From contig NZ_QMBP01000022.1 in the NCBI RefSeq assembly GCF_003289945.1, positions 1-64,000 on the forward strand: a stretch of DNA of 64,000 nt. The letters are read 5' to 3'. Shown piece after piece: positions 50,429-60,538 of the stretch. The stretch comes from Mesorhizobium hawassense. GTDB lineage: Bacteria; Pseudomonadota; Alphaproteobacteria; Rhizobiales; Rhizobiaceae. Both the position numbers and the translations under genes were made by a program. The first letter of the stretch is position 1; every line of letters begins with the position of its first letter. The notes under the pieces were generated by a model. That model was not told the DNA's origin and did not search any database. It saw only the letters and a program-made list of their open reading frames with translations.

Positions 50429-50878
50429 TCAAGCCTTGCGTTCCCATCGCCGATCAGGCGTCTGCTGCCAGTAGGTCACGGCGTGGCCGGCTTCCTTCAT
50501 CGTCTTCCAATGGCCGCGGGCGGCTTCGAGCTGCGCGGCGTCATGGCCGTCGAACAGGAAGACGGCGCGCTCGTAGCCGGAGAGCTCTGGCGGGGTCGCG
50601 CCGTCGACCAGGAAGCGTATCTGCGCGGCGTTCTGGTTGCTCCCGGCCGTGGTGAGCAGGATCGGCTGCTCGGCCGGATAGGCCTCGCGGTCGGTGGCAT
50701 GCGCCAGGAAGGAATCGTCGCGGAAAATCCACAGATGCTGGTCGAGCGCGTCGCGGCGCTCTTCCGTGCCTGTTTGCACCACGGCGCGCCAGCCGCGCTC
50801 GACGCTGCGCTCGAGCAGGCCGGGAAGCGCCTCCTCGAGCGTCGATTCCGTCAGGTGGTAGAACAGGATGTCGGCCAT
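50429..50878 (-). CDS. holC: DNA polymerase III subunit chi
   Basis: The 149-residue protein begins MADILFYHLTESTLEEALPG and has DALDQHLWIFRDDSFLAH (about residues 45-62), matching HolC. It links the clamp loader to SSB. It lies 3 bp after pepA, a conserved alphaproteobacterial pairing. Confidence 0.94.
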   Translation of the reverse strand: MADILFYHLTESTLEEALPGLLERSVERGWRAVVQTGTEERRDALDQHLWIFRDDSFLAHATDREAYPAEQPILLTTAGSNQNAAQIRFLVDGATPPELSGYERAVFLFDGHDAAQLEAARGHWKTMKEAGHAVTYWQQTPDRRWERKA

Positions 50879-50881
50879 CCC

Positions 50882-52384
50882 CTACCCTTCGTAATGGTCG
50901 CGCACCAACCTGTCGAGCAAGCGCACGCCGAAGCCCGAGCCCCAGGACTGGTTGATCTCGCTAGACGGCGCACCCATCGCGGTACCGGCGATGTCGAGAT
51001 GCGCCCAGGGCGTGTCCTTGACGAAGCGCTGCAGGAACTGCGCGGCGATGATGGCGCCGCCGTAGCGGCCGCCGATGTTCTTCATGTCGGCGTTCTTGGA
51101 ATCGATCAGCTTGTCGTATTCAGCCCCGAGCGGCATGCGCCATAACCGTTCCTGCGACGACTGGCCGGCGCCGAACAGCCGGCCAGCGAGCTCGTCATTG
51201 TTGGAGAAGAGGCCGGCATAATGCTGGCCGAGCGCGACCATGATGGCGCCGGTCAAGGTCGCCAGATTGATCATGAATTTCGGCTTGAAACGGTCGTTGG
51301 TGTACCAGAGCGCGTCGGCGAGCACGAGGCGGCCTTCGGCATCGGTGTTGAGCACCTCGATCGTCTGGCCCGACATCGAGGTGACGATGTCGCCGGGGCG
51401 CTGGGCATGGCCGTCGACGGCATTCTCGACCAGGCCGATGACGCCGACCACATTGGCCTTCGCCTTGCGCGCTGCCAGCGCGTGCATCAGCCCGGTGACG
51501 GCGGCAGCACCTCCCATGTCGCCCTTCATGTCTTCCATGCCCGAGGCCGGCTTCATCGAATTGCCGCCGGTGTCGAAGGTGACGCCCTTGCCGATGAAGG
51601 CAAGCGGCGCGTCCTTGGCCTTGCCGCCGTTCCAGCGCATCACCGCAAGGCGGGCGCCGCGCGGCGAGCCTTGGGCGACGCCGAGCAGCGAACCCATGCC
51701 GAGCTTCCTCATTTCCTTTTCCGTCAGGATCTCGACCTCGACGCCGAGCTGCTCCAATACTTTGGCGCGCTCGGCGAATTCGATCGGCCCCAGGGCATTG
51801 GCCGGCTCGTTGACGAGGTCGCGCGCCAGCAGCACACCGTCGACCACCGCTTCCTCGCCGGCGAACGCCTTCTTCGCGGCCGCGGGGTCGGCGCAATGGA
51901 TCGTGACCTTGGCGGGCTTCGCCGCCTTAGCGTCGGATTGGCCGTCTTCCTTGTCTTTCCTGGTCTTGTATTTGTCGAAGGCATAGCTGCGCAGGAGAAT
52001 GCCGGCGGCAAGGCTCGCCGCCTGGCGGCCATCAGGCTGCAATTCGGGCAGATCGAGGATGACGGCCACTTCGGTCGCCTTGCGCAGCGAAGCGGCAACG
52101 GCGCCGCCGAGCTTCAGCCAGGCGTTGTCGTCGAGGGCCGAGACCTTGCCGGCGCCGACCGCCACCAGACGGTCGAGGGACGTTCCTTCCGGCGCCAGCA
52201 CTTCGGCCGAACTTGCGAACTTGCCGGAGAAATCGGCGACCGGAAACGCGCGCGCCAACGCGCCGGCCGGATCACAGGCCTTCGCCGCTTCGCCGAGTCC
52301 GCCGCCGTCGGCCGCGAACACGAAGACGCTGCCCTTTTTCGGCGCGGCGAATTTGGCGAAAGAAATGGATGGTCTCGACGTCAT
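50882..52384 (-). CDS. pepA: Leucyl aminopeptidase
   Basis: The 500-residue M17 metallopeptidase has GKGVTFDTGGNSMKPASGM (Lys and Asp ligands), MKGDMGGAAAV and the signature NTDAEGRLVLADAL (about residues 340-353). It removes N-terminal residues, typically Leu, and forms hexamers. ATG 52384 (MTSRPSISFAKFAAP) is used; an upstream start at 52423 adds 13 residues. Confidence 0.97.
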   Translation of the reverse strand: MTSRPSISFAKFAAPKKGSVFVFAADGGGLGEAAKACDPAGALARAFPVADFSGKFASSAEVLAPEGTSLDRLVAVGAGKVSALDDNAWLKLGGAVAASLRKATEVAVILDLPELQPDGRQAASLAAGILLRSYAFDKYKTRKDKEDGQSDAKAAKPAKVTIHCADPAAAKKAFAGEEAVVDGVLLARDLVNEPANALGPIEFAERAKVLEQLGVEVEILTEKEMRKLGMGSLLGVAQGSPRGARLAVMRWNGGKAKDAPLAFIGKGVTFDTGGNSMKPASGMEDMKGDMGGAAAVTGLMHALAARKAKANVVGVIGLVENAVDGHAQRPGDIVTSMSGQTIEVLNTDAEGRLVLADALWYTNDRFKPKFMINLATLTGAIMVALGQHYAGLFSNNDELAGRLFGAGQSSQERLWRMPLGAEYDKLIDSKNADMKNIGGRYGGAIIAAQFLQRFVKDTPWAHLDIAGTAMGAPSSEINQSWGSGFGVRLLDRLVRDHYEG

Positions 52385-52760
52385 CAGATCCTGCTTTCGG
52401 GGATGGCCGTAAGGTGCCGGCAAAGGTAATTTTCAGCGAGCAAGCGGTTTGGCAAGCGTGCGCGACATTTGGTCGTTTTCGGCCATTTGGCAAGACATTG
52501 GCCAAAATCGCGGTCTATATCGGCGCCAGGATAGACAATGGATTCGCCTCGGCACGACCTTAGCTTGCTGCCGCAACCTGCTGTTAACCATCGATGTTTT
52601 GCATTTCTTATCCATTGGCGCGGAGACTCCGCCGCGCCGGGGCAGTGGCGTGGGGCGACAAACCGGAGCGAGCCGCCTATGAGCCAGTTGTACGGGCGGC
52701 GCCGGATGACTACCTTGTCGGCGGGCATGATGCCGTTCGGCAAAATCGAGAAAAGCCTTC
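52385..52760. other. Divergent promoter region of pepA and lptF
   Basis: This 376-bp region contains the upstream sequences of two divergent operons. A GTTAACCAT (near 52583) resembles a CtrA half-site, without a partner. Several short frames have no coding character. No confident promoter was identified. Confidence 0.5.
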
Positions 52761-53957
52761 ATGAAGGTCGTTGAACGCTACATCATGCGCCGGGCGCTGA
52801 CGATGTTCCTCGCATCGCTGGTGTGGACGCTGGCGATCGTGTGGACGACGCAGGTTCTGGCCAAGATCGACCTCGTCACCGACAACGGCCAGTCGGCGCT
52901 GACCTTTTTCGAAGTGGCCGCGCTCATCATCCCTTCGATCATTCCGATCGTGGTGCCGTTCGCGCTGGTGGTGGCTGTGGCGCAGACGCTGAGCGCCATG
53001 AACACCGATTCGGAGCTCGCCGTGCTCAGCGCCGCCGGCGCCTCGCGCTGGACGATCGCGCGGCCGATCCTGCTGCTCGCAATCGCGGCCTGCGCCTTTT
53101 CCTTCATCGTCGACAACGCCATCGACCCTTATGCCAGGCAGAAAAACCGGCAGCTGGTGGCCGCTTCGCGCGCCGATCTCGTGTCGCTGATCATCCAGGA
53201 AGGTACGTTCCGCAAGATCGACGAGGGCCTGTATCTGCAGGTCGGCGAACGGCTTCCCGGCAACAGGCTCGGCGGCATCTTCGTCGCAGATTCGCGCGAG
53301 GAAGGCGCCAGCCTCACCTATTACGCCAAGAGCGGCAGCATCGTCGAAAAAGGCGACGAGAAGGTTCTGATGATGAATGACGGCGTCATCAACCGCAAAT
53401 CGGTGACCGGCGACCTCTCCGTCATCCGCTTTACCTCTTATGCCTTCGACATGTCGGCCTTCATGTCGGCGGCAAACGACATCACGCTTTTGCCCAAGGA
53501 CCGGACGACGGCGTACCTGCTCAACCCGGACCCCAACGACAAGATGTTCCAGCGCGAACCGGGCAGCTACCGGGCGGAGCTCAACCAGCGTTTCGCCGAA
53601 TGGTCCTATTCGCTGGTGTTCGCGCTGATCGCGCTTGCGGTCGCGGGCGATGCGCGCTCGCACCGAGAGGCGCGCATCAATCCGCTGATCACGGCAATCG
53701 CCATCGCGCTGTTCGTGCGGTGGCTGGGCTTCTTCGCCGCCGGCAAGGCCGACAAGGTCGGATACTATGTCTATCTGCTCTACGGCATACCGATCGTCGC
53801 TTCCGCGGTTTCGGTCTGGTTCATCGTTTCCTCGCGCAGCATGGAATTGCCGGTCAGCTGGGCCGACTGGCTGACCAACCTTGCCAAGCGCGCCGGCGAC
53901 AGTTGGACTGCTTTCAAGCTCTGGCTCGCCCGGCGCACTTCCGGCCAGGGAGCCTGA
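52761..53957 (+). CDS. lptF: LPS export ABC transporter permease LptF
   Basis: The 398-residue protein starts MKVVERYIMRRALTMFLASL and has N- and C-terminal membrane helices around a large periplasmic jellyroll, the LptF/LptG plan. LptF, LptG and LptB extract LPS from the inner membrane. It is followed by lptG 2 bp later and then lptD. Confidence 0.95.
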   Translation: MKVVERYIMRRALTMFLASLVWTLAIVWTTQVLAKIDLVTDNGQSALTFFEVAALIIPSIIPIVVPFALVVAVAQTLSAMNTDSELAVLSAAGASRWTIARPILLLAIAACAFSFIVDNAIDPYARQKNRQLVAASRADLVSLIIQEGTFRKIDEGLYLQVGERLPGNRLGGIFVADSREEGASLTYYAKSGSIVEKGDEKVLMMNDGVINRKSVTGDLSVIRFTSYAFDMSAFMSAANDITLLPKDRTTAYLLNPDPNDKMFQREPGSYRAELNQRFAEWSYSLVFALIALAVAGDARSHREARINPLITAIAIALFVRWLGFFAAGKADKVGYYVYLLYGIPIVASAVSVWFIVSSRSMELPVSWADWLTNLAKRAGDSWTAFKLWLARRTSGQGA

Positions 53958-53959
53958 CC

Positions 53960-55042
53960 ATGGGCTGGACGCTGGGCCGCTATTTCTTCTTCCGCTACGT
54001 CACGATCACCTTCTGGTTCTTCCTGGGCCTGCTGGCGCTGGTGTTCCTGATCGATTTCACCGAGTTGTCCGGCCGCACGACCGGGTTGCCGGGTTTCACC
54101 TACGGCACGGCCTTCGCCATCTCGGCGCTCAGGATGCCGATGATCATGCTGCAGACGGTGCCATTCGTCGGGCTGTTCTCGGCGATGGCGACGCTGGTGT
54201 CGCTCAACCGCCGCTACGAGCTGGTGATCGCGCGTTCGGCTGGCGTTTCGGCCTGGCAGTTCCTGTTCCCGTGCTGCGTCGGCGCGCTGATGTTCGGCGC
54301 GCTGTCGGTCGGTGTGATCAATCCGATCGCCGCGCACGGCTTCTCCTGGTCCGAGCAGATGGAGAACGATCTCAGGGCCGGCAAGTCGAACGCCGTCACG
54401 ACCAACGTCACGCCCTGGCTCAGGCAGAAAACCGAATCGGGCGACACCATCATCGGCGCCCGCGCCATCCTCAACCAGGGGCTGGAGATGGCGGACGCGG
54501 TGTTCTTCATCCTCGACCCGCAGGGCAACATCGCCGAGCGCAAGGATGCCGCCAAGGCCTTCCTGCGCGACGGCTACTGGGAATTGCAGGACGTCAAGGT
54601 CTTCAAGGGCGGTAATATCCAGGCGCTGGCGTCCGACAAGGTTCCGACGAATCTCAAGCCGGAATTCGTGCAGGAGCGGCTGGCGCGCCCGGAAACCATC
54701 CCCTTCTACGAGCTGCCGCGCAAGATCGAGGTTGCCCGCTCCTTCGGGCTCAAGGCAAATGCCTTCGCCATGCAGTTTGATTCGCTGGTGGCGATGCCGT
54801 TCCTTCTCGTCGCCATGACGCTGATTGCTGCAACGGTTTCAATGCGATTTGCGAGAATGGGACAGTCGGCAACGATGATTCTGGGTGGCGTCGTGGCCGG
54901 CTTTCTGCTTTATGTCGTTTCGGTACTGGTCAAGGCATTCGGGGTCGCCGGATTCGTGCCTACAGTGGTGGCTGCATGGGTTCCGGTTGTCGTGGCTATG
55001 TTCTTTGGGGTGACGTTTCTGCTATACAAGGAAGACGGCTAG
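53960..55042 (+). CDS. lptG: LPS export ABC transporter permease LptG
   Basis: The 360-residue protein starts MGWTLGRYFFFRYVTITFWF and has the YjgP/YjgQ pattern: N-terminal helices with RMPMIMLQTVPFVGLFSAMA, NRRYELVIARSAGVSAWQFL and four C-terminal helices. It pairs with LptF in the LptB2FG complex. ATG 53960 is 2 bp after the lptF stop. Confidence 0.95.
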   Translation: MGWTLGRYFFFRYVTITFWFFLGLLALVFLIDFTELSGRTTGLPGFTYGTAFAISALRMPMIMLQTVPFVGLFSAMATLVSLNRRYELVIARSAGVSAWQFLFPCCVGALMFGALSVGVINPIAAHGFSWSEQMENDLRAGKSNAVTTNVTPWLRQKTESGDTIIGARAILNQGLEMADAVFFILDPQGNIAERKDAAKAFLRDGYWELQDVKVFKGGNIQALASDKVPTNLKPEFVQERLARPETIPFYELPRKIEVARSFGLKANAFAMQFDSLVAMPFLLVAMTLIAATVSMRFARMGQSATMILGGVVAGFLLYVVSVLVKAFGVAGFVPTVVAAWVPVVVAMFFGVTFLLYKEDG

Positions 55043-57450
55043 TGAGGGAGGCTGGATTGCGCAGCCATAGGCAGGCCGGTTTGGCGCGCCTCTATGGGGC
55101 GACCGCCTTGGCATGCCTGTTCGCCTGCGCGGTGCCGACGGTACCCGCGCTGGCGCAGGAAATCACCGCCAAGCCCGTCCCTTCCGGCACGCAGATGCTG
55201 CTGGCCGCCGATACTCTCGTCTACGACAACGACAAGCACACGGTGACGGCCGTCGGCGGCGTGCAGATCGACTATGGCGGCAACAAGCTGGTCGCCCAGC
55301 GCGTGGTGTATAACCGCGATACCAAGCGCCTCGTCGCCAGCGGCGCCGTCGAGCTCATCAACAGCGACGGCACCAAGGTCAATTCCGACCATATCGACAT
55401 CACCGACGATTTCGCCGACGGTTTCCTCAACGCGCTGCGCGTCGAGACGGTCGACAAGGCCTATTTCGCCGCCGAGAGCGCCGAGCGCATGGGCGGCGTG
55501 CTCACCACCTTCCACAACGGCGTCTACACCGCCTGCGAGCCTTGCGAGGACAAGCCGGACAAAGCGCCGACCTGGCGCATCAAGGCCAGGAAGATCATCT
55601 GGAACGGCGAGAAGAAGACGGTCCGCTTCGAAAACTCGAATTTCGAATTTTTCGGCTTCCCGCTTGCCTATCTGCCTGCCTTCGAGATCGCCGACCCGAC
55701 GGTCAAGCGCAAGAGCGGCTTCCTGATCCCCGGCATCGCCTACAACACCCATCTCGGCGTCGGCGTCAAAGTCCCCTATTATTTCGCGCTGTCCCCGACC
55801 TATGACCTGACCGTCACCGGCACCGGCTACACCAAGCAGGGCTTCCTCGGCGAGGCCGAGTGGCGCCAGCGCTTCAACAACGGCCAGTACACGCTGAAGA
55901 TCGCCGGCATCAATCAGCAGGATCCCGGCGCGTTTGTCGACCCCGGCTACACCGTGAATTCGGGACCGCAGAACGATCCGAACAAGTTCCGCGGCATGAT
56001 GGGCACCAAAGGCCAATTCGCCATCAACGAGCGCTGGAATTTCGGCTGGGACATCCTGCTCCAGACCGACAAGGATTTCTCGCGCACCTACAACATCGAA
56101 GGCTACAGCGACCTCGTCCACCAATCGTCGATCTATCTGACGGGCCTGAGCGGCCGTAATTATTTCGACGTTCGCGCCATGCGCTTCGAGGTGCAGGAAG
56201 ATACGCTCTCCAGCGATCCGACCGCACGCGCGTCCAAGCAGCCCTGGGTGCTGCCGTCTTTCGACTACGCCTATATCCCAGATATGTCGGTGGCCGGCGG
56301 CCAACTGTCGTTCAACGTCAACGCGCGCGTGATCAGCCGCAACCGGCTGGATGCGGTGCTTTCCGATACCAGCGATCCGACTTCGATCAACAATGTGCGC
56401 GGCATCGAGGGCGAATCGAGCCGGCTCAGCGCCGAAGCCGAATGGAAGCGCACCTTCACCACAGAGGACGGCCTGCAACTGACGCCATTGCTCGCCTTCC
56501 GCGGCGACGCCGGTTATGTCAACGCCAATTCGGCCTCGCTCGCCGCCGTCAACCAGATGGCGACGAATCTCGGCGAAGACGTCGACATGCGGTCCTCGCT
56601 CGCCCGCTACATGGCCACCCTCGGCCTCGAGGCGCGTTGGCCGCTTCTGTTCTCGATGCCGAACTCCAGCCATATCCTGGAGCCGACGGCACAGATTTTC
56701 GTGCGCCCGAACGAGCAGTATGTCGGCGGGCTGGCGATCCCGAACGAGGACGCGCAGAGCTTCGTCTTCGACGCCACCACGCTGTTCGAGCGCGACAAGT
56801 TCTCCGGCTACGACCGCATCGAAGGCGGCACGCGCGCCAATGTCGGCTTCCGCTATTCCGGCAGCTACGATGGCGGCTGGGGCACTAACGCTATCTTCGG
56901 CCAATCGTACCAGCTTGGCGGAGAGAACTCCTTCGACGCCCCCGATCTGGTCAATGTCGGCGCCTATTCGGGACTGCAGACGACCAAATCCGACTATGTC
57001 GGCTTGATCGGCTTCAACAGCCCGAGTGGGTTCTCCGGGTCGGTGAGCGGGCGTTTCGACGAGCAGACCTGGGAAGTGAGGCGCGCCGAAGTGAAGGCCG
57101 CCTATTCCGGTCTGCCGATATCGCTCAGCGCCAAATATGCCTTCATCGAGGCGCAGCCGCTCTACGGCTTTGCCACTGACCGTCACGAAGTCACGCTCGG
57201 CGCCTCGACGCATCTGGCGCAGAACTGGCGGCTGTTCGGCACCGGCACCTACGACATCGAGACGAATGTGCTGGTCAAGGACGGCCTCGGCTTCGCCTAT
57301 AACGATTCCTGCTTCACCTACATCATGACCTATTCGCAGACGCGTGATACCGTCACCAAGGAATTGTCGCAGAACATCGGCTTCAATCTGTCGTTCCGCA
57401 CGCTCGGCGATTTCGGCTCGTCAACAAGCGCGATCGATACCATCCAGTGA
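55042..57450 (+). CDS. lptD: LPS-assembly outer membrane protein LptD
   Basis: The 802-residue protein has a signal peptide (LYGATALACLFACAVPTVPA, cleavage at ALA|QE), an OstA-like N-terminal domain (MLLAADTLVYDNDKHTVTAV then GGVQIDYGGNKLVAQRVVYN) and a large beta-barrel. It inserts LPS in the outer leaflet. The start is non-ATG: GTG 55042 overlaps the lptG stop, or TTG 55057 after AGGGAGG. It is part of lptF-lptG-lptD-surA-pdxA-rsmA. Confidence 0.94.
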   Translation: MREAGLRSHRQAGLARLYGATALACLFACAVPTVPALAQEITAKPVPSGTQMLLAADTLVYDNDKHTVTAVGGVQIDYGGNKLVAQRVVYNRDTKRLVASGAVELINSDGTKVNSDHIDITDDFADGFLNALRVETVDKAYFAAESAERMGGVLTTFHNGVYTACEPCEDKPDKAPTWRIKARKIIWNGEKKTVRFENSNFEFFGFPLAYLPAFEIADPTVKRKSGFLIPGIAYNTHLGVGVKVPYYFALSPTYDLTVTGTGYTKQGFLGEAEWRQRFNNGQYTLKIAGINQQDPGAFVDPGYTVNSGPQNDPNKFRGMMGTKGQFAINERWNFGWDILLQTDKDFSRTYNIEGYSDLVHQSSIYLTGLSGRNYFDVRAMRFEVQEDTLSSDPTARASKQPWVLPSFDYAYIPDMSVAGGQLSFNVNARVISRNRLDAVLSDTSDPTSINNVRGIEGESSRLSAEAEWKRTFTTEDGLQLTPLLAFRGDAGYVNANSASLAAVNQMATNLGEDVDMRSSLARYMATLGLEARWPLLFSMPNSSHILEPTAQIFVRPNEQYVGGLAIPNEDAQSFVFDATTLFERDKFSGYDRIEGGTRANVGFRYSGSYDGGWGTNAIFGQSYQLGGENSFDAPDLVNVGAYSGLQTTKSDYVGLIGFNSPSGFSGSVSGRFDEQTWEVRRAEVKAAYSGLPISLSAKYAFIEAQPLYGFATDRHEVTLGASTHLAQNWRLFGTGTYDIETNVLVKDGLGFAYNDSCFTYIMTYSQTRDTVTKELSQNIGFNLSFRTLGDFGSSTSAIDTIQ

Positions 57451-57666
57451 GATGGGCAAGCGCACGGCCCGCAAGCCGTGCGCCGTTCGGGCGCTGGCGG
57501 TGCCTTGGTCTTGATTTGAAGCGAGATCCCTCGAAAATGCACCGATTCTCGGGGGTATGCGCAGGCGACATCGTTTCGCCGCATAGGACGAGCATGGGGT
57601 CGGCTGCATCGCGCAGGCGTTCGGAGGACGCGGGCGCCGTCGTGATGGGGAAATTGGGAAGGTAAG

Positions 57667-58590
57667 ATGAGGAAATACCTGTTTTCGGCAGGATTGGCGC
57701 TTCTGGTGGCGGCGACCTCGATCTCGGTCACGGCCGGCGTGCAGCCTGCTTTCGCGGCGGAGATCAAATATGTCGTCAACGGCATACCGATCACCACCGG
57801 CGACATCGCGCACCGCGCCGCCTTCTTCAAGCTGCAGCATAAGAAAGGCGATGCCAAGGAGGAGATGATCGACCAGACGCTGCGGCTGGCCGAGGCCAAG
57901 CGGCTCGGCATCCGCATCACCGATCAGCAGGTCGACGCCGCCTACCAGCACTTCGCCTCGGGCAACAAGATGCCGCTGGCGAAACTCGACGCAATCATGA
58001 ACCAGTCGGGTGTCAGCAAGGAACACTTCAAGGAATTCATCCGTGCCCAGATGGCCTGGAACCAGGCGCTCAGCGCGCGCTACCGTTCCGGCGAAGGCGG
58101 TTCGGTGACCGAGCAGGATGCGGTCCGCCGCATGCTCGACAAGGGCGGATCCAAGCCGACCGCCATGGAATATATGCTGCAGCAGGTGATCTTCGTGGTG
58201 CCGGCTTCCGAGCGCGCCGCCACACTTGCCAAACGCAAGCGCGAAGCCGACGCCATGCGCGCCCGCTTCAACGGCTGCAACACCACGCGCGACTTCGCCA
58301 AGGGCCTGCTCGACGTCACGGTGCGCGATCTGGGCCGGGTGCTGGCGCCGCAATTGCCGTCCGACTGGGCCGAGCAGATCAAGGCGACCAAGGTTGGCGG
58401 CGCGACCCCGACGCGCGAGACCGAGCGCGGCATCGAGTTCATCGGCATCTGCTCCTCGCGCGAAGTTTCCGACGACAAGGCCGCGCAGATGGTGTTCCAG
58501 GCCGAGGGCAGCGGCGACAAGGACGCCGACGAACTCAGCAAGAAATATGTCGCCGAGCTGCGCCAGAAGGCCAAGATCGTCGAACGCTGA
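57667..58590 (+). CDS. SurA-like periplasmic chaperone/peptidyl-prolyl isomerase
   Basis: The 307-residue protein has a signal peptide (FSAGLALLVAATSISVTAGV, cleavage at AFA|AE) and the SurA N-terminal domain (IKYVVNGIPITTGDIAHRAA then KEEMIDQTLRLAEAKRLGI). Parvulin-type isomerase residues are only weakly visible, so it may be mainly a chaperone. It sits between lptD and pdxA, its usual alphaproteobacterial place. Confidence 0.88.
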   Translation: MRKYLFSAGLALLVAATSISVTAGVQPAFAAEIKYVVNGIPITTGDIAHRAAFFKLQHKKGDAKEEMIDQTLRLAEAKRLGIRITDQQVDAAYQHFASGNKMPLAKLDAIMNQSGVSKEHFKEFIRAQMAWNQALSARYRSGEGGSVTEQDAVRRMLDKGGSKPTAMEYMLQQVIFVVPASERAATLAKRKREADAMRARFNGCNTTRDFAKGLLDVTVRDLGRVLAPQLPSDWAEQIKATKVGGATPTRETERGIEFIGICSSREVSDDKAAQMVFQAEGSGDKDADELSKKYVAELRQKAKIVER

Positions 58591-58629
58591 GGGCGAACGC
58601 GTGCCTCGATACCGCAGCATGTCCACCGC

Positions 58630-59664
58630 ATGAGCACGCAGAAGACCGACACGCCGCTGGCGCTGAGTGTCGGCGATCCCTCGGGCATCGGGCCCGAGAT
58701 CGCCATCGCTGCCTGGCAGGCGGGTGACAGCGCCGGCGTGCCGCCTTTCTACCTGCTCGCCGACCCTACCCTGATCGAGACCCGCGCCCGCCTTGTCGGC
58801 GCCAATGTGACGATTGCCGAGACGCTGCCGGGACAGGCAGCGCATCATTTCGCCCGCGCCCTGCCCGTCGTGGCGCTCCACGCGCGTCTTGTCGACCGCC
58901 CAGGAGAGCCGGACCCGGCCAATGCCGCCGGCACGATCGAAGCCATCGACAGCGCCGTCGCCGACTGCCTCGCCGGCCGCGCCGCCGCGGTGGTCACCTG
59001 CCCGATCGCGAAGAAGCCGCTCTACGATGCCGGATTCGGCTTTCCCGGCCACACCGAATATCTGGCGCATCTGGCCTCGCGCCATACCGGCAGGGATGTG
59101 ACGCCGGTGATGCTGCTGGCCGGGCCCGATCTGCGCACCGTTCCGGTGACCATCCACATCCCTCTGGCCGAAGTGCCGAAGGTGCTGACGACGGAGCTGA
59201 TCGTGGCCACCGCGCGCACCACCGCCGCCGATCTCAAGAGCCGCTTCGGCATCGCACGGCCGAGGCTGGCGATCGCCGGGCTCAACCCGCATGCCGGCGA
59301 AGGCGGCGCCATGGGCCTGGAGGATGCCGCAATCGTGGCTCCGGCCGTCGAGACGTTGAGGGCGCAGGGCATCGACGCGGTCGGGCCGCTGCCGGCCGAC
59401 ACGATGTTTCATCCACGTGCACGCGCCTCCTATGACGCGGCGATCTGCATGTATCACGACCAGGCCCTGATCCCGGCCAAGACGCTTGCCTTCGACGAGG
59501 CCGTCAACGTGACGCTGGGCCTGCCGTTCATCCGCACCTCGCCCGACCACGGCACCGCTTTCGACATCGCCGGAAGAGGCATCGCGCGCGCCGACAGCCT
59601 GATCGCCGCGCTGAGGCTGGCGCGCCGGCTGGCCGACAGCGGCCGGCAGGCAGCCGCCGCATGA
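58630..59664 (+). CDS. pdxA: 4-hydroxythreonine-4-phosphate dehydrogenase
   Basis: PdxA acts in vitamin B6 synthesis. The 344-residue protein has LSVGDPSGIGPEIAIAAWQA, GHTEYLAHLASRHTGRDV (metal-ligand His near residue 139), GLNPHAGEGGAMGLED and MYHDQALIPAKTLAFDEAVN. All conserved metal-binding histidines are visible. It starts 39 bp after the surA-like stop. Confidence 0.96.
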   Translation: MSTQKTDTPLALSVGDPSGIGPEIAIAAWQAGDSAGVPPFYLLADPTLIETRARLVGANVTIAETLPGQAAHHFARALPVVALHARLVDRPGEPDPANAAGTIEAIDSAVADCLAGRAAAVVTCPIAKKPLYDAGFGFPGHTEYLAHLASRHTGRDVTPVMLLAGPDLRTVPVTIHIPLAEVPKVLTTELIVATARTTAADLKSRFGIARPRLAIAGLNPHAGEGGAMGLEDAAIVAPAVETLRAQGIDAVGPLPADTMFHPRARASYDAAICMYHDQALIPAKTLAFDEAVNVTLGLPFIRTSPDHGTAFDIAGRGIARADSLIAALRLARRLADSGRQAAAA

Positions 59665-59671
59665 GGCCCAA

Positions 59672-60517
59672 TTGAGTGGGCGCACCACAATCGACGGATT
59701 GCCGCCGCTGCGCGAGGTGATCGAGCAGCACGGCCTGCAGGCCAAGAAAGCGCTCGGGCAGAATTTTCTGCTCGACCTCAACCTGACAAGCAAGATCGCC
59801 CGCGCCGCCGGCGATCTCGGCGAGGCGACGGTGATCGAGGTCGGTCCGGGCCCTGGCGGGCTGACGCGGGCGTTGCTCTTCAACGGCGCGCGGCGCGTGA
59901 TCGCCATCGAGCGCGACGAGCGCTGCCTCGAAGCGCTGGCGGAGGTCTCCAGCCATTATCCCGGACGCCTCGAGGTCATTCCCGGCGATGCGCTGAAAAC
60001 GGATTTTGCAACGCTCGCCGGCACGGGGAACGGCGGGCCGGTGAAGATCGTCGCCAACCTGCCCTACAATATCGGCACCGAGCTTCTGATCCGCTGGCTG
60101 ACCGTGGCCGACTGGCCGCCCTTCTACCAGTCGATGACGCTGATGTTCCAGCGCGAGGTGGCGGAGCGCATCACCGCGGGTCCGGGCAGCGACGCCTATG
60201 GCCGGCTCGGGGTTCTGGCCGGCTGGCGCAGCGAGGCGAGGATCGCGTTCGACGTGCCGCCGCAGGCGTTCACGCCGCCGCCGAAGGTCACCTCCTCCGT
60301 GGTGCATCTGGTGCCGCGTCCGTCTCCCCTGCCCGTGGATGGCAGAAAGCTCGGCCGCGTCACCGAGGCCGCCTTCGGCCAGCGCCGCAAGATGCTCAGG
60401 CAAAGCGTGAAAAGCCTGGGCGGCGAAGCGCTCCTCATCCGCGCCGGCATCGATCCGACGCGGCGAGCCGAGACGCTGAGCGTGGAGGAGTTCGTCAGGC
60501 TGACGAACGCGGTGTAG
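59672..60517 (+). CDS. rsmA: 16S rRNA (adenine(1518)-N6/adenine(1519)-N6)-dimethyltransferase
   Basis: The 281-residue KsgA/RsmA protein has KKALGQNFLLDLNL (the conserved N-terminal motif), VIEVGPGPGGLTRALL (SAM motif I) and KIVANLPYNIGTELLIRWL (NLPY catalytic motif). Start TTG 59672 (MSGRTTIDGL) is used because no ATG in frame gives a complete N-terminus; GAGGCCCA precedes it. It lies 7 bp after pdxA. Confidence 0.94.
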   Translation: MSGRTTIDGLPPLREVIEQHGLQAKKALGQNFLLDLNLTSKIARAAGDLGEATVIEVGPGPGGLTRALLFNGARRVIAIERDERCLEALAEVSSHYPGRLEVIPGDALKTDFATLAGTGNGGPVKIVANLPYNIGTELLIRWLTVADWPPFYQSMTLMFQREVAERITAGPGSDAYGRLGVLAGWRSEARIAFDVPPQAFTPPPKVTSSVVHLVPRPSPLPVDGRKLGRVTEAAFGQRRKMLRQSVKSLGGEALLIRAGIDPTRRAETLSVEEFVRLTNAV

Positions 60518-60538
60518 CTCTCTTCGCCCCGTTTACGA

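Noticed and set aside
55039..57213. A 724-codon minus-strand open frame
   Set aside because: It is antisense to lptD. Codon pattern and composition are those of a shadow frame.
57421..59907. An 828-codon minus-strand open frame
   Set aside because: It is antisense to the surA-like, pdxA and rsmA genes, which have clear motifs.
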